64,000 nt of DNA. It comes from Symsagittifera roscoffensis. Taxonomy: Eukaryota; Xenacoelomorpha; Acoela; Convolutidae. The translations under genes and the position numbers were made by a program. The stretch spans positions 46,048,101 through 46,112,100 of the forward strand of contig NC_087063.1 in the NCBI RefSeq assembly GCF_963678635.1, in the 5' to 3' direction. Shown piece by piece: positions 48,833 through 59,684 of the stretch. The notes below the pieces were generated by a model. The model searched no databases. It had not been told where the DNA came from and worked only from the letters and a program-made list of their open reading frames with translations. How positions within the stretch are numbered: the stretch's first letter is position 1; each line of letters starts with the position of its first letter.

Positions 48833-49294
48833 ATGTCAGGCTGCAACCCATTAAGGTTCGGCGATGCTGTTCCAACTGAGCCTTGCTCAGGGCTTTTGTT
48901 AACAAGTCAGGTTCCATGAACTCAGTAGGGCAATATTGGAGTTCAAATGTCTCATCTTCCACTCGTTCTCGAACAAAGTGGTATTTCACATCGTTGTGTT
49001 TCGTTCGCTTCTGCATCACAGGATTCTTGCACATCTTGATACAGCTCTGGTTGATGACAGTTGGTCCGTCAATAACTACGCCCATCTCATCGAGCAGTGA
49101 TCGCAGATATAGAGCCTCTTGAACCGTTGCTGCCATTGCTTGGTACTCAGCCTCACTGGTAGATATGGCTGCAGTTGGTTGCTTCTTGGTGCTCCAACTA
49201 ATTGCTGCCCCTGCCTTCTGCAAAAGAAAGCTGTAGCCAGTAGCTGACCTTCTATCATCGAAATCTCCAGCCCAGTCAGCATCTGCGGATCCAT
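48833..49294 (-). pseudogene. copia RNase H remnant
   Basis: It contains ISWSTKKQPTAAISTSEAEY, the usual copia RNase H signature ('W.SKKQ..VA.SS.EAEY'), and near the end EPDLLTKALSK ('.AD..TK.L'). The frame shifts upstream of 49223 to reach the GLEISMIEGQLLATAFFCRR segment ('D.AGD.D.RKSTSGY.F'). Confidence 0.9.
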
Positions 49295-49496
49295 ACAGTT
49301 TTACACCACCGGCCTCTCTCTTTAGCGTAGCACAACTCCAAATCTTTGCTCCCCTTCAGGTAACGAGGAACCCTCTTTACAGCCACTCAGTGCAGCCTTC
49401 CCGGATTCTCCAGGAAACGAGAGAGTTGCGTCACAGTTGCTAGGATATCAGGTCTTGTTTGCTTAGCTATGTACAATAATGAGCCCACAAGGCTCA

Positions 49497-50333
49497 TTAG
49501 TCCTCAGCCTTCACGGATACTGCCTCTGCTGACCCAGCTTCAGGGCAGCCCTTCTTCGACAATTGTGCGCTGACGGCGGCTGGTGTGCCCACTGGTTTGC
49601 ATTCAGCAAGGACAAAACGCTCCAAGAAGTCGTCGATGTAACGAGATTGAATTACTGTTACCGTCCCAGGTGACTGCTTGACCTGCATTCACAGGAACCA
49701 GGACAATGCGCCTCTGTCATCCATCTTGAATCGTTCGGAGAAACGGCTCCTCAGCTTGTCAACTTCATCTTGAAATATGCACCCAATGATGATTTCATCT
49801 ACCCAAACCAGCACATAAATCATTGCATTGTTTGTTCCCCTCATTGTGAACAAACAGAAGTCGTTGCTGCTTCTAGCGAAATCTTCATCAAGTAGGAAAG
49901 TGCTCAGCGTCTGATACCAGTCTCTTCCAGCCTGCTGCAGCCCGTAGAGACTTCGTTGTAGCAAGCACACTTGGCTGTTACCGCTGCTGAACCCCTCTGG
50001 CTGCTCTATGTACACTGTCGCTGCTAGAGAAGAGTTGAGGAAGGCTGACTTAACATCCATCTGATGAAGTACAGGATCATCTTGTGCCCCCAGAGCCAGC
50101 AGTATCTATTTTGTTTCGGGTGTACAGGACGGAGCAAACGTCTCATTGATGTCAAGTCTTTCCACTTGCATGAGCATTTTCACTACGTATCGGGCTTTGA
50201 ACCGCTCCACTTGTCCCATCGCATCTCTCTTCACAGCAAGAACCCATTGTCCAGGAAAAACTTTTCGAGATTTTGGTCTATCAACAAGTGTCCATGTTTC
50301 CATGGCTTCTAGAGACTTCACCTCTATAGCCAT
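49497..50333 (-). pseudogene. copia reverse transcriptase remnant
   Basis: It contains MDVKSAFLNSSL ('MDVKTAFLNG.L'), YIEQPEGFSS, LLQRSLYGLQQAGRDWY and LVWVDEIIIG. In functional copia elements the last is 'YVDD': here the catalytic motif reads WVDE, so one metal-binding Asp is replaced. The upstream part, ETWTLVDRPKSRKVFPGQWV, is the usual 'TW.LV..P' start. Stops separate the pieces near 49688 and 50103. Confidence 0.92.
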
Positions 50334-50866
50334 TGCTGCCAGCCACTGCTCTTTTTTGGGTCCAGACTGCTTCTGAATAGCCCATTGACTCTTGAATTCC
50401 AGTCACTGAAGCATGGGTATAGGCTTGTCCGTATCGAATAGGTGGGTTCCTTGTCCTAATTGTCCTCTGCACTGGATGATCAGTAGAATTTGACTCTACT
50501 GCTTCCCCCTCGACCTGATTTAACTCAGTAGCCCCCACTGAATCTGCAGTAACACCCTCAGTTGGTGCGCTTCGTGCTTCGCTGGTTTTCGTCGTGCTTG
50601 GTTGCTCAATATCAATGCACCCCTCGATTGATAGCTCCAGGGTTTGTGATAGCTCACTGTAAGCCATGAAGTCATCTGGAATGATGTTATCATTGAATGT
50701 CACGCTTCTTGCTCGCACCACTCGTCTTGTCTCTAGATCCATCAGCAGGTAGGCTTTGCTCTCCTCGTCGTAGCCGATGAATTTTCTTTTCTCGCCCTTT
50801 GGATCCAGTTTCCGTCTGTTGCCTCAATCCAGATAGTACGCCAGGCACCGAACACGCGCAAAGAGC

Positions 50867-51784
50867 TCACTTTTGATGGTTTCCCATAGTGCATCTCTGT
50901 CGGCGAAAGGCGCCCTCGTTGCTGGATGTGGGAAACAAGTTGCGAACCCTCACAGCTGTCGACATTGCTCGCACCCAGAAAATCTTCGGTAGCTTTGCTT
51001 CGGCCAGCAGACATCGAGTCATCTCGGTGATCACACTGTTGTAGCGCTCTGCTACACCATTCTGTTGGGGAGTATTGGGCACAATGAACTCTTGCTTCAC
51101 CTGGATTTCTCTACAAAATCTCCCAAATATATTTGACAATTACTCACCTCCATTGTCAGTTCGCAGGCACTTCGGTGCTCCATGCTCAGCCACAAACTCC
51201 TGGAACTGCAGTAGAGCATCATTCTTCTTCACCACGTACTTGACCACAGCCAGCCGAATGAAGCCGTCGATGAAGCTCAAGGCATAGCGAGCACCATGTG
51301 TACTCGGTACTTCAAAAGGTCCCTGAATGTCACTGAAGACCCGTTGCCCCACTGCCGATGCTCTGCTGTCAGTCTTCTTAGGCGCTGCTACTTGATGCAT
51401 CTTAGAAGCTCTACACACTTCAAAGAACTCTAGCTCGCCCACATTGACAAGCGATGAAAAATCCCACTGGTTGAGGTGCCCCAGTTGTCGGGGCCACAAC
51501 ATTGCATCACTGGTATCCCTCCTTGTTTTCGTCACTAGAGTCATCGGATTTCTGTTGAACTTGCATTCAAGGAAGAAAAGATTGCCGCGCTGCTTCACAG
51601 CTAGCTGTTCCCCATCTGGTGCCAGTAGATGTGACGCATCTGCGGCGAAAATGAAGCTTGAGCATCTAGCCACAGCTGAGCTCACACTCATCAAGTTCAC
51701 ACTGTAGCTCGGCACAAACAGCACATTGATAAAAAAAACCTGATAAAAAACCTTGATTTTCGACAAGCTAAATTTGTGACACAA
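50867..51784 (-). pseudogene. copia GAG-pre-integrase and integrase remnant
   Basis: It reads LWPRQLGHLNQW and CRASKMHQV (remains of the HHCC zinc site: His to Pro/Gln changes are visible). The DDE core follows: VFSDIQGPFEVPS (first D), LRTDNGGE (second D) and NTPQQNGVAERYNS (E). A frame break separates the second D from the rest at about 51139. An upstream piece, NVLFVPSYSVNLMS, is duplicated (see 51685-51939). Confidence 0.92.
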
Positions 51785-51939
51785 AATAATTTAGCAAAAT
51801 ACAAAAGTCAACGTTTTTTTGTAGTTCTGAGTGAGTTACCAAAAGTTTCCTCATACAAATAGTCTAAGAATACCTATTCCATCCCCTCAATTGTCCACTC
51901 ATCAAGTTCACACTGTAGCTCGGCACAAACAGCACATTG
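51685..51939. repeat. 44-bp direct repeat around a 167-bp AT-rich insert
   Basis: An identical 44-bp stretch (starting CACTCATCAAGTTCACACTG) stands at 51685-51728 and 51896-51939. Between them lie 167 bp of AT-rich sequence unlike the surrounding coding DNA. The element's reading frame was interrupted here. The insert has no clear terminal repeats, and a 44-bp duplication is long for a transposon target site, so a template-switch or repair event is also possible. Confidence 0.85.
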
Positions 51940-53079
51940 TGAAAACTGTAGCTCCTCACAGCATCATGGCAGTCCCTGATATCCACTTCCCCTGATCCTT
52001 TGCCCTCAATCCTTGACAGAGTGCCGTTGGAGTTATCCACCGTTGTCTCTTCGGTCCAGCTCTCAAAGCTAGATAAAAAAGCCCTGTCACGCACCACATG
52101 ATCCTTGCATTCCGTATCCCTAATGAGGGCGTCTCCCTTCAATGAAGTTGCAGCAGAACAACTGAAGAACCCTGTCCTCCCCTGCTTGCAATCCCTTGCG
52201 AAATGTCCAGGTTGCCCACACTTCAAGCACCCTCGCCTCTTTGCTCCTGACCCACTTGCTTCGTTCGACCACTTGGATTGTCCGCTGTCACTTTTGGATT
52301 TGCTGTCCCTTGCCATATGACCCTTCTGACCGCACACATAGCAGTCACTACTTGACACTCCTTTCTTCTTCCTCACAGCTTGCATGGCTATATGACCATG
52401 TCCAGTCCTCTCTTCACACCGAGCCTTCCTCGAGTCATCGTAGTTCCTCAACCTCGTTCTCAGCTCTGGAAATGTCTTGGCTGGTTGAAAGCTCTCTTGC
52501 ACCACAAAATGCTCTTAGCAGTCAGGCAGCCCATTGATCACCAAAGCATTGAACAGTGTGTCCGTGATTACTTCTTTAGCTTCGCTCAACCGCAACACCA
52601 GCTCTTGACAGCGAACGAAGTAGTCGTCCAGATCCTCCTCTAATCCTAGGTGCAGCTTCGCAAGCTGACCTACTAGACTGACCACCGTCGGCCTCTCTAC
52701 ACTGCAAAACTTCTCTTGAAGCAGCTTCCAAGCCTTCGTCCCATCGCCATAGCCATCTGTTCCCACGCAGTTGATCTTTATGTACATCAAAGTGGCGTTG
52801 TGGAGCACCAGAGCCAGGTGGGACCACACAGTGTTTTGATTGTCTTTCCTCTGCTGGATCAACACTGCTCGCTCCTGCATCTTAAATTGTAGGCTGCCTG
52901 CTGATCAGCATTCGGACTCTCCGGGAGAGTAGGCTCAGCCTCTGGCAGATCATGATTGCCCATCACTGACCTGAACAGGCCCTTGGTGTGCATCAGCGCC
53001 ACAAACTTCGTCGAACAAGTAGGAAAATCTTCAGACTCTCCACCAAAAGCCGCCAGTTTCAAGTCTATCGTTGCTTAAG
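51940..53079 (-). pseudogene. copia gag and protease remnant
   Basis: Gag begins around KLAAFGGESEDF. The zinc-knuckle pair is CYVCGQKGHMARDS (last Cys replaced by Ser) and GCLKCGQPGHFARDC (intact CX2CX4HX4C). The protease remnant reads LIRDTECKDHVVRD, where copia has a D(S/T)G active site: Gly is Glu here. Frame breaks occur near 52515 and 52859. Confidence 0.88.
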
Positions 53080-53117
53080 GCTGCTAGCTAAAAGCTAATA
53101 CAAGAAAAAATTTAGAA

Positions 53118-53133
53118 GTCTGGGCCCATAACC
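53118..53133 (-). other. copia primer-binding site (initiator Met tRNA)
   Basis: On the element strand, directly after the 5' LTR, the sequence is GGTTATGGGCCCAGAC. Its complement CTGGGCCCATAACC is the anticodon stem-loop region of animal initiator tRNA-Met, the priming site used by Drosophila copia. The match is from memory of the tRNA and should be aligned. Confidence 0.8.
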
Positions 53134-53419
53134 TGTTAAGATTCAGATTTAGAGCAACTAGGATTAAGAGCTGGTGTTAGAGACTGAGATAAAAACTGAG
53201 GTTTGAACTAAGGATTGAGAAAATGCAGTGATTGTTGAAGAATGAATTGAAAGAAGTGAATACAAATGACATGACAAACTAAGCATCACAAAATTACCAG
53301 TTAATTAAATACAGACTAATTAATTAGTTTGAGGTCGCTAGTTGACCTTGTCTGAGTTTAATCAGTTTTGATTATGATTCTATTAATCTGTCTGACCTTG
53401 AGATGGTCTGACCTCAACA
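53134..53419 (-). repeat. copia 5' LTR
   Basis: 286 bp; starts TG and ends CA on either strand (TGTTGAGGTCAG... and TGTTAAGATTCAG...). It is paired with 48515-48802. Confidence 0.92.
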
Positions 53420-53600
53420 ATAAGTCTCTCGCATGCGTGAGTGGAATAATTTGCTTATCTAATTCTCTTAATGGGCTGTATCAAAAAAACGGGCTGTATT
53501 GACAAATACTCTGAAACGTTGAAATTGAGAAAATTGTTTGGCCTCAAAGCTTTTTTTCGTTCAACGCGGATGCACATTTTTGACACTGCTTCATAAATAC

Positions 53601-54012
53601 ACCCAGCAGCGGATTTAGGGGAAGGGGGGTGGAAGCCCCCCTCACTCAGGGATTCGACCACCTGCCGACTTAAAGGGTCCCCTTTTGTACTCTTTTGAGG
53701 TATCCATTTTTGCCGTCAAAATGACGGAGCCTAAAATTTCTAAAGGCGCCTTTGGGCGCCAAAATGTATTAATTTTCAGGGAGGAGCGCGCGCCCAAAAA
53801 ACTTGATTTGTTGGTCAAAATTTTCCAAAAAGTGCCTAAAAACGCCTATTTTTTGGCCAGTTTTTTCTAAAATTTGCCTGCGCCGCACAAACTTTGGTCA
53901 AAATCAGGTTTTTATAGTGATTTGGGAGAGCTCAGCAAATCAATTTAGTGGATCTAAAAAAAAAGTTTTTGAAAATCCGCCCCCTCGAGAAAATCTTAGA
54001 TCCGTCCCTGAA
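53601..54012 (+). mobile_element. MITE-like element, copy 3
   Basis: It starts CAGCGGATTTAGGGGAAGG and ends CTCGAGAAAATCTTAGATCC (GTCCCTG follows). The reverse complement of the end, CAGGGACGGATCTAAG, pairs with the start. Shared internal words with the copies at 32452 and 35141 are GGGATTCGACCACCTGCCGA, AAAGGCGCCTTTGGGCGCCA and GAGCGCGCGCC. It is more diverged, so it was inserted independently. Confidence 0.75.
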
Positions 54013-54605
54013 TACGCCATAAGTTTGATGACTACAAAAGAGATATCAAGCATCCTCTAATCAAGTATTAGTAATAATTCCATCCTTAATTATTTTTGTG
54101 GAAAAACAAAAGTTTAAGTTTTTTATAAGGTAAATGAGGTAAAGGGACTGAAAGCAAGGTTGAAAAAACTGGCAATGGTTTTTTAACGTATCATAAGTGT
54201 ATTATAGCTAACTCAAAATGATTAAATACAAAGGGGACTTTACTCTTTGCTCTAAGTTTTTCTTAACAAACAATCGAATCGGTTTTTCTCGACACCGAGA
54301 ATATTTACTCGAAATTGACATCGATAACACCAGAACTGAAAGTGCTTGAATTTTATATATAACTTCAACTCATCTGACATTCACATGTGCTTCCCGTTAT
54401 TTTTTTGTAAACGGAACAAAAAAAATTAAAATATTAAATTAAATCAAAACAAAAAGTTAAATTTAAATTAATTCGTGAACGGAACAAAAAAAAACCTATC
54501 ATTTTAGAAATTAACGCAACGTTTATGCAGCGAAAATAATAGCCCCGAAGGCTCATAGTTTCAACATCTCAGTCTTATGCTTGTCTGTTAAATCAGAAAA
54601 CTTAC
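54013..54605. other. Intron D-E, part next to exon D
   Basis: This is about 590 bp of AT-rich intron, ending at the donor of exon D (AAAGG/GTAAGT). I see no other feature. Confidence 0.6.
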
Positions 54606-54734
54606 CCTTTACGCAGTTCCAGTTAGCAAACCCGATAATGCGGAATTTGGGAGCATCTCCGCCCATCCACGAGAGAAGTTGGGCTTCTCTAAGAGCGTCC
54701 ACAACTAGTTTGTCCACGCCGTTGGACGTTCCCC
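54606..54734 (-). CDS. TRPM exon D: SLOG 'TGG' loop
   Basis: The exon is 129 bp, with acceptor ATTGTAG and donor AAAGG/GTAAGT. It is phase 1 in and phase 1 out. Across the C-D junction it reads VITGGTSNGVDKLVVDALRE, the family's 'W..TGG...G.......A.R' motif of the SLOG domain. It then reads FRIIGFANWNCVKG, which is 'IGIA.WG.V..R'. This is one of the clearest TRPM matches in the window. Confidence 0.9.
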
Positions 54735-55025
54735 CTACAATTATAATTAGAACTTCTTATTTGAAATTTAGATACTTTGAAGGTTGCATTTGAAAATTAG
54801 TTTTTTCAAAAAAATTCTTTTTCATCAAAAACTGTGATGTGTCTCATCTTCAAATTTGTTGAAATTGAGGCTTTCCTGAATTTTAGTTTCCTTGCTTCTG
54901 TATGAACGAACTAAAAAGTATCAAAATTAGGATCAATTTGGGATATTTTTTGAAAAAGGGGCAACCAAAAGACTTCTCGAGTGTCGAAAACAGCTGCCAT
55001 TCCAAAAAAACCATTCATTGTTCAC

Positions 55026-55251
55026 CTGTGATGACCCAACACTTGGTGCAACAGACTGTCTTGAGCAGTGCGGTCTTGAACCTGGTGGCATGTCTGGCTA
55101 TCATACCCAGACTCTTTTCGCTGCCGGCCACTGAGATGACGATGTTGGGAAGTTCCAGGTGCCAGTCCAAGAGCAGGTGCTCCATCGCCACTTCCGGGTG
55201 GGAGTCGTCAGCAATCACTGTGAAATCAGCTGTGTGGTCGTAGTTGTCGAT
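55026..55251 (-). CDS. TRPM exon C: SLOG start
   Basis: The exon is 226 bp, with acceptor CTTTTAG and donor CACAG/GTGAAC. It is phase 0 in (matching exon B or B') and phase 1 out. It encodes LLLDWHLELPNIVISVAGSE, matching the family signature 'LL...W.L..P.L.ISV.GG'. It ends in CWVITG, which continues as GGTSNG in exon D. Confidence 0.92.
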
Positions 55252-55610
55252 CTAAAAGAAATCGGTAAAAATTAAAACAGATGACGTCAAACAAGCTCCA
55301 ACTTAGAAGAAGAAGAAAATTCCACAACGACAGCATGGCCAACTTCGGATATAATTGTGGTACCGCGTGAATAACCTTGAAATAAAAAGCCTTGCTGCCT
55401 TGCGTTTCAAAAAAGCGTTTCTTTCTTAAAAATAATTGGAATGAATGGAAAACCGTCGAGCACCAGAGATGTATCAACCGATATGAAACTCAGACGATTC
55501 AGTCAAAAGTATGCAGACAATACAACCAACAATAGTGACCGCCGCAGTCGCGCCAAAATGTTGCAAGCTTGCCAACACAGTTAAGGAATCTGTACGAAAT
55601 TTAGAGCCGG

Positions 55611-55880
55611 TATCACGAGGCAACCTTCGGTACCTCGTTTATCCTATTCTTAATTATACTTATTATGTCTATTTAATTATGTATTGCTAATTCATATGTC
55701 CCTACTTAAGGCCATATCTAACCGGTAACAGCGTGGTGCCGTTATGTTATGCGTTTAGCAAGTTGCGCGATATCCTTAACAAGCTACAGTCAAAATTTAA
55801 ACTGAGTGCCTATTCTATACCTCTATCTAAAGTCTATCTAAAACGGCGTTTGTAAACGTTTACTCAACCGGTATAGTGTC
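55611..55880 (+). repeat. gypsy 5' LTR (approximate 3' end)
   Basis: It aligns with 61861 onward. Shared words are CCTTCGGTACCTCGTTTATC, AAGGCCATATCTAACCGGT, ACAGCGTGGTGCCGTTAT and GCGTTTGTAAACGTTT. Similarity decays past about 55860. The terminal TG has become TA. The primer-binding site was not recognised. Confidence 0.85.
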
Positions 55881-56631
55881 ATTATTCCAAACGAAGTACT
55901 GGCTGACCCGGCTTTGATTGTCGACGAGCCTCCCCCAAAACCATAGACACAGGCAGCTACCGAAGACGCAGTAGCCCGAGACGCATGTGTTCTCCGCGAT
56001 CAGGCGGCTGTTAGGAGAACTGATGAGTGGAACGCAGAGCGTCGACGAAAAGGCCCTCGCATTGGTCAGAACTCGTTCTATCATGAAGCAGCGGGTCGCC
56101 TCAAATCACGACTACTCTTTTGCTTGAGAAATGAAGGAAAGCAACGCTTTACAGACTCCAATCTACACCTTAACCTGTGTGCTCTTTCAAAGACTTGCAC
56201 GATGCGTGCGAAGCATTATTCTAAACTGCTCGTGATTATACGGTGGACAGCATCAAATTGTATAACACGAGATCTATGCTGGTAATAGTTACTTTTTTTC
56301 CTTCTACGCGCGACTAGCAATTGGCCTTAGGCTCAAGAGTGCGAAAATTTGAATGATCTGTTCATCGGACAAGTTCGCAACGTCGAAGTACAACGCCAAC
56401 TAATCAAGGCTATGAAAACATCGACAAAACACTAAAACTAGCGTTGGAATGTGAGAAAGGAGCAAATACCTCAGCACATGTCAAAACATTGTTACCCCCA
56501 CAATAATCAGACTTCAGGAATAACCATGATTAAGCAAGAACCGACATTTTTGATTCAATCCGGGAGAAGTGGTTATTGTGGTAAGGGAGGCTCTGCAAAC
56601 CGCACTTCAAAACAGGGGAAAGTAGCGACTA

Positions 56632-56781
56632 CATCAAGCCGTGCTGTTTTTGTCGGAACCCGTTCTCGATGAAACATTGGAAACCGTGTCCCGCAAGGGA
56701 AGTTACTTGCAATCTGTGTAAGAAACGAGGGTATTTTGCCAAATGTTGCAACTCCTCCAAGAAAGGGGCGAATCTGGTGTG
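56632..56781 (+). pseudogene. gypsy gag zinc-knuckle remnant
   Basis: It reads KPCCFCRNPFSMKHWKPCPA, then VTCNLCKKRGYFAKCCNSSK, and ends at TGA. This is the tandem knuckle of metazoan gypsy Gag ('C..C.....H...CPA.G..C..C.K.GHFA..C'). In the second knuckle the zinc-binding His is Tyr. Confidence 0.85.
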
Positions 56782-56959
56782 AGAGGACGGAGGTCTTACC
56801 TCTCCGTCTATCATAGAGGATTGTAATTTTATCGACGTCAATTACAAAAGTGAACATAAACAGGACGTATTAATGATGGAGGATGCAATACAGATGAATA
56901 GCATGAACTTCTTCAGTCTGGTTCAGCTAAACCACGCAGCCTCAGCAAACAACTTTGAT

Positions 56960-57030
56960 CGCAAACGAGTTTTTTAAGCTATCTTGGACACGAGTAGTCC
57001 TGTATATAATCTCAACCAACGTACGGCAAT
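56960..57030 (+). pseudogene. gypsy protease remnant
   Basis: It reads AILDTSSPVYNLNQR after a stop. This corresponds to the retropepsin active site, normally '(L/V)DTG(S/A)'. Gly is replaced by Ser, which should inactivate it. Confidence 0.7.
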
Positions 57031-57529
57031 CCTACTTCTCCAGAAAAACCATAACCTCATCTTCAAAAATGTCGCTCGATTGAAAAATGACTGTCAAACT
57101 GTATGACACTATCATAATTCCGGTCTCACCCAAGGGTTGGAAAGTCGACTCCGCGTCGTTTTTAGTGTCGGAAAACAAAACTCGCAACCTGTTTGGCTTA
57201 AACTTGCTTATTTGGGGATAGTTACTACCCAAACAAAGAGGGTAGAAAATGATTCAGTGACAGAGGAGTTAATTGTGGACACAATTTCCAAGTTTTGGCT
57301 AAATCACTTCACAAAAAAGATACGCTCATGTTTTCAATAAAATGGGTCGGTCGAAGTGTCATAAAATTTTTAACAACTCCAAGTCACCTCTAACCTCTCG
57401 ACAAGTTAAATTCGAGAAGTTTCTATACATATTCAAGATCGGCTGGCAAAGGAGATAAAAAAATTTGGTCAAGGGCAAACATAAAGAAAAATTGTTAAAT
57501 TGTACGACTAATCCTTTTATTGCCCCTAT

Positions 57530-58010
57530 AGCCTTGACCGCAAAGAAAGATGATTCTGCTCAGTTAGCCCTAAACGCGAAGCCTATGAACAACCAAATCT
57601 GGAAAAACTAGTATCAGGTGCCCAATATGCACGAACTCATTAATTCCGCTGCTCAGATCCTTACTAAAGAAGTCCCGGGACAAGTGTTGTTCACATCTCC
57701 AATTCTTAATTACGCTGTTAGTCAATTACCTCTTTCTGATCTAACAAGCAGCCATTGTAACTTCAGCATCCTATGTGGAGAGGCTACTGGAACTTAAAGG
57801 TTCAAGACGGGGTTCAACGGACTCACAAACATGCCCACTGAGTTCCCGAAGGCTCAACGGTTTAGAGGGGATGATCTGTTACTTCGATGATATCCCAATC
57901 CTGACCAAAAGGAAAGTCTCGGATCACAACATGCTGTTCAACAAGTTGATGCGTAGACTAGACGATGAAGGATGGGTATTGAAATACAGTAAATAATAAT
58001 TTTCCATAAA
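57530..58010 (+). pseudogene. gypsy reverse transcriptase remnant
   Basis: It contains PNMHELINSAAQILTKE, LNYAVSQLPLSDLTSSHCNF and YFDDIPILTKRK (catalytic YxDD, here YFDD, intact), then LMRRLDDEGWVLKYSK. A block of about 40 residues (the 'FG...P..FQ' region) is scrambled between 57780 and 57860. Confidence 0.88.
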
Positions 58011-58059
58011 AAAATTTGTCTTATTAGGCTATAAAATCAACGAAAATGGCTACAAACCA

Positions 58060-58265
58060 AGGTTTTCAAAAATTGCTTCCATCAAGCCATTCAAACCCCC
58101 TCGAACCCTGAAACAATTACGTTCTTTAATGGGAACGTTGAATAAACTGCAACGTTTCATACCAGATCTACATAAACTTACAGTCCGTTTCCGAGCGTCA
58201 TTGAAGGCCTGCGGTCGGCAATCCTTTTTTTGGGGGAAAGAACGAATCGCAGTTTATTTTATAAT
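58060..58265 (+). pseudogene. gypsy RT-RNase H connection remnant
   Basis: It reads LKQLRSLMGTLNKLQRFIPD, then FRASLKACGRQSFFWGKE. This is the usual gypsy 'L.SFLG..NYY.+FIP......PL..LL+....F.W' thumb-to-RNase H segment. Confidence 0.85.
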
Positions 58266-58859
58266 AATCAACAAAAGATAGCAAAAATTCTAAGCACAAA
58301 TAAATAAGGCTCCTTTAAAAACTCGAGAACAAAATGGGATGGAAGTTACAGCGGTCTGCGAGCGTGCCTCGAGCATTTAAAAGAGCCTAATTTATGGGTA
58401 CTAACCGCCTACATGGCACAACTCTTTGGCCGACTTTTTCCACAATGGGGCGGCTCTATATTCACCAATAATTTCGGCCAATCACAATCGTGCGTTGAAA
58501 CTGGTGATTTTTTTTAGCTCGTCGCTAGATGGCCACGAGTCGCTCAATTTCCTTCACGACCAATCAAACTGCAGTAAGCAAATAAGTTCTCTCTTCGCTT
58601 GCCACTGGGGGAATGACTTATGCGTGAGAAATCTACGCCAGCAGCAACCCAATATGCAAACTGAAAATCGTAAATACTGAACAACGCCAGAAAACATGGT
58701 CTCCGACCTGATCCTCTATCTTTAACTTGCTCTCCCTTTACTCATGAAATGAATACATCAATGAATACATCTGAAAGTTCTATAAAATTTCTTGACCACA
58801 CTCTCGAGCAAAACAATCTGCAAACCTTTCTTAAGACGTTCTCGTCAACCTCTTCTCAG
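58266..58859 (+). other. Decayed gypsy internal sequence
   Basis: This is presumably the remainder of RNase H and spacer, but no motif is clear in any frame. Frames are broken, with scattered stretches that look once-coding (58426-58680). It ends at the junction with the TRPM-derived block near 58860. Confidence 0.5.
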
Positions 58860-59074
58860 CCGCAACCTTAACCGAGAAATCACTCCATTTCCAATTTAGT
58901 TTCTTTTGAGTCTAGCGTTTTGATAAGCTGGCCGAATTATCTGTAAATTTTTAACTGAATCGTCTGAATATGAATGGCTGGCCAGTCGCCTTCCGATGCT
59001 GATAATCAATTTAGTCTAGCAGTGACAAGGCTCGAACCTGCGTCTCTGAATGCTACTGCAAGTCTAGCTAGTAC

Positions 59075-59155
59075 CTGACTGATGAACTTGAGTTCGCAGT
59101 TGGATCGCCTGAGGCCATAGTCCACTGTCTCCAGGTGTAGTTCCCTCCGCCACTC
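59075..59155 (-). CDS. TRPM exon B' (duplicate of exon B)
   Basis: The exon is 81 bp (27 codons), with acceptor AACTCACAG and donor GTCAG/GTACTA both intact, phase 0 at both ends. It encodes EWRRELHLETVDYGLRRSNC and following. It differs from exon B at 6 of 81 bases, four of them amino-acid changing (L/R, R/G, S/F, E/K). Because it is in phase 0 on both sides, it could be skipped, swapped with B, or included together with B without breaking the frame. Whether it is used is unknown. Confidence 0.6.
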
Positions 59156-59684
59156 CTGTGAGTTGGAACACACATACGCACTACTGTGCGCTACAATCAA
59201 CAAACAGCTACAATATACCGTCTCGGAGATCGTTTGAAGAAAACGTTTCGAGTATCAGAGATTTTTTGTTTGAGCTGCATAGTTTAACAAACCCGTTCTA
59301 AACAAAATCTTAGAAAAGTGTAGAATTCAATTGTTTTTAAGCCTGCCAAGAAGTAGGAGGGGACGGTATGAACCCCATCTTTTAGTTCAGATTGCCACAT
59401 TTTTCCTTAGGTATTAACTTTATGTTTTTTGTCAATCTACTTTAAACCTTTTCTGTAGCGTTGTACTGCAATTATTTTGAAACTGAGAGCGAGCACCGAA
59501 AAAAAAGAACATTCCTGTAAAACTGCCTGCGGTGCAGAAATTTGTTTCAAAAAACGGATGGAGAAATTGGGCCCATACATCAATAATTCCAACTTGTCGT
59601 GATAAAATACAGAACTTTTTCCGGATATTGAAAGGGCGCATAACCCTTTCCTACTGTGAAAACTGAGAAAACGGTTTGATTTAG

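Larger units (their letters stand above)
48515..53419 (-). mobile_element. Ty1/copia LTR retrotransposon, full length but dead
   Basis: The element is 4.9 kb with two LTRs of 286-288 bp. Domain order on the minus strand is gag with CCHC knuckles, protease, integrase, reverse transcriptase and RNase H, which is the copia order. The primer-binding site just inside the 5' LTR, GGTTATGGGCCCAG (53118-53133), matches the internal initiator-Met tRNA primer known for Drosophila copia. Many stops and frameshifts, plus lost catalytic residues, show it cannot move by itself. It lies in intron D-E in the same orientation as the host gene. LTR divergence suggests an old insertion. Confidence 0.93.

Noticed and set aside
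52105-52643. Plus-strand frames of 71-113 codons
   Set aside because: They are antisense shadows of the copia gag, which has clear zinc knuckles on the minus strand.
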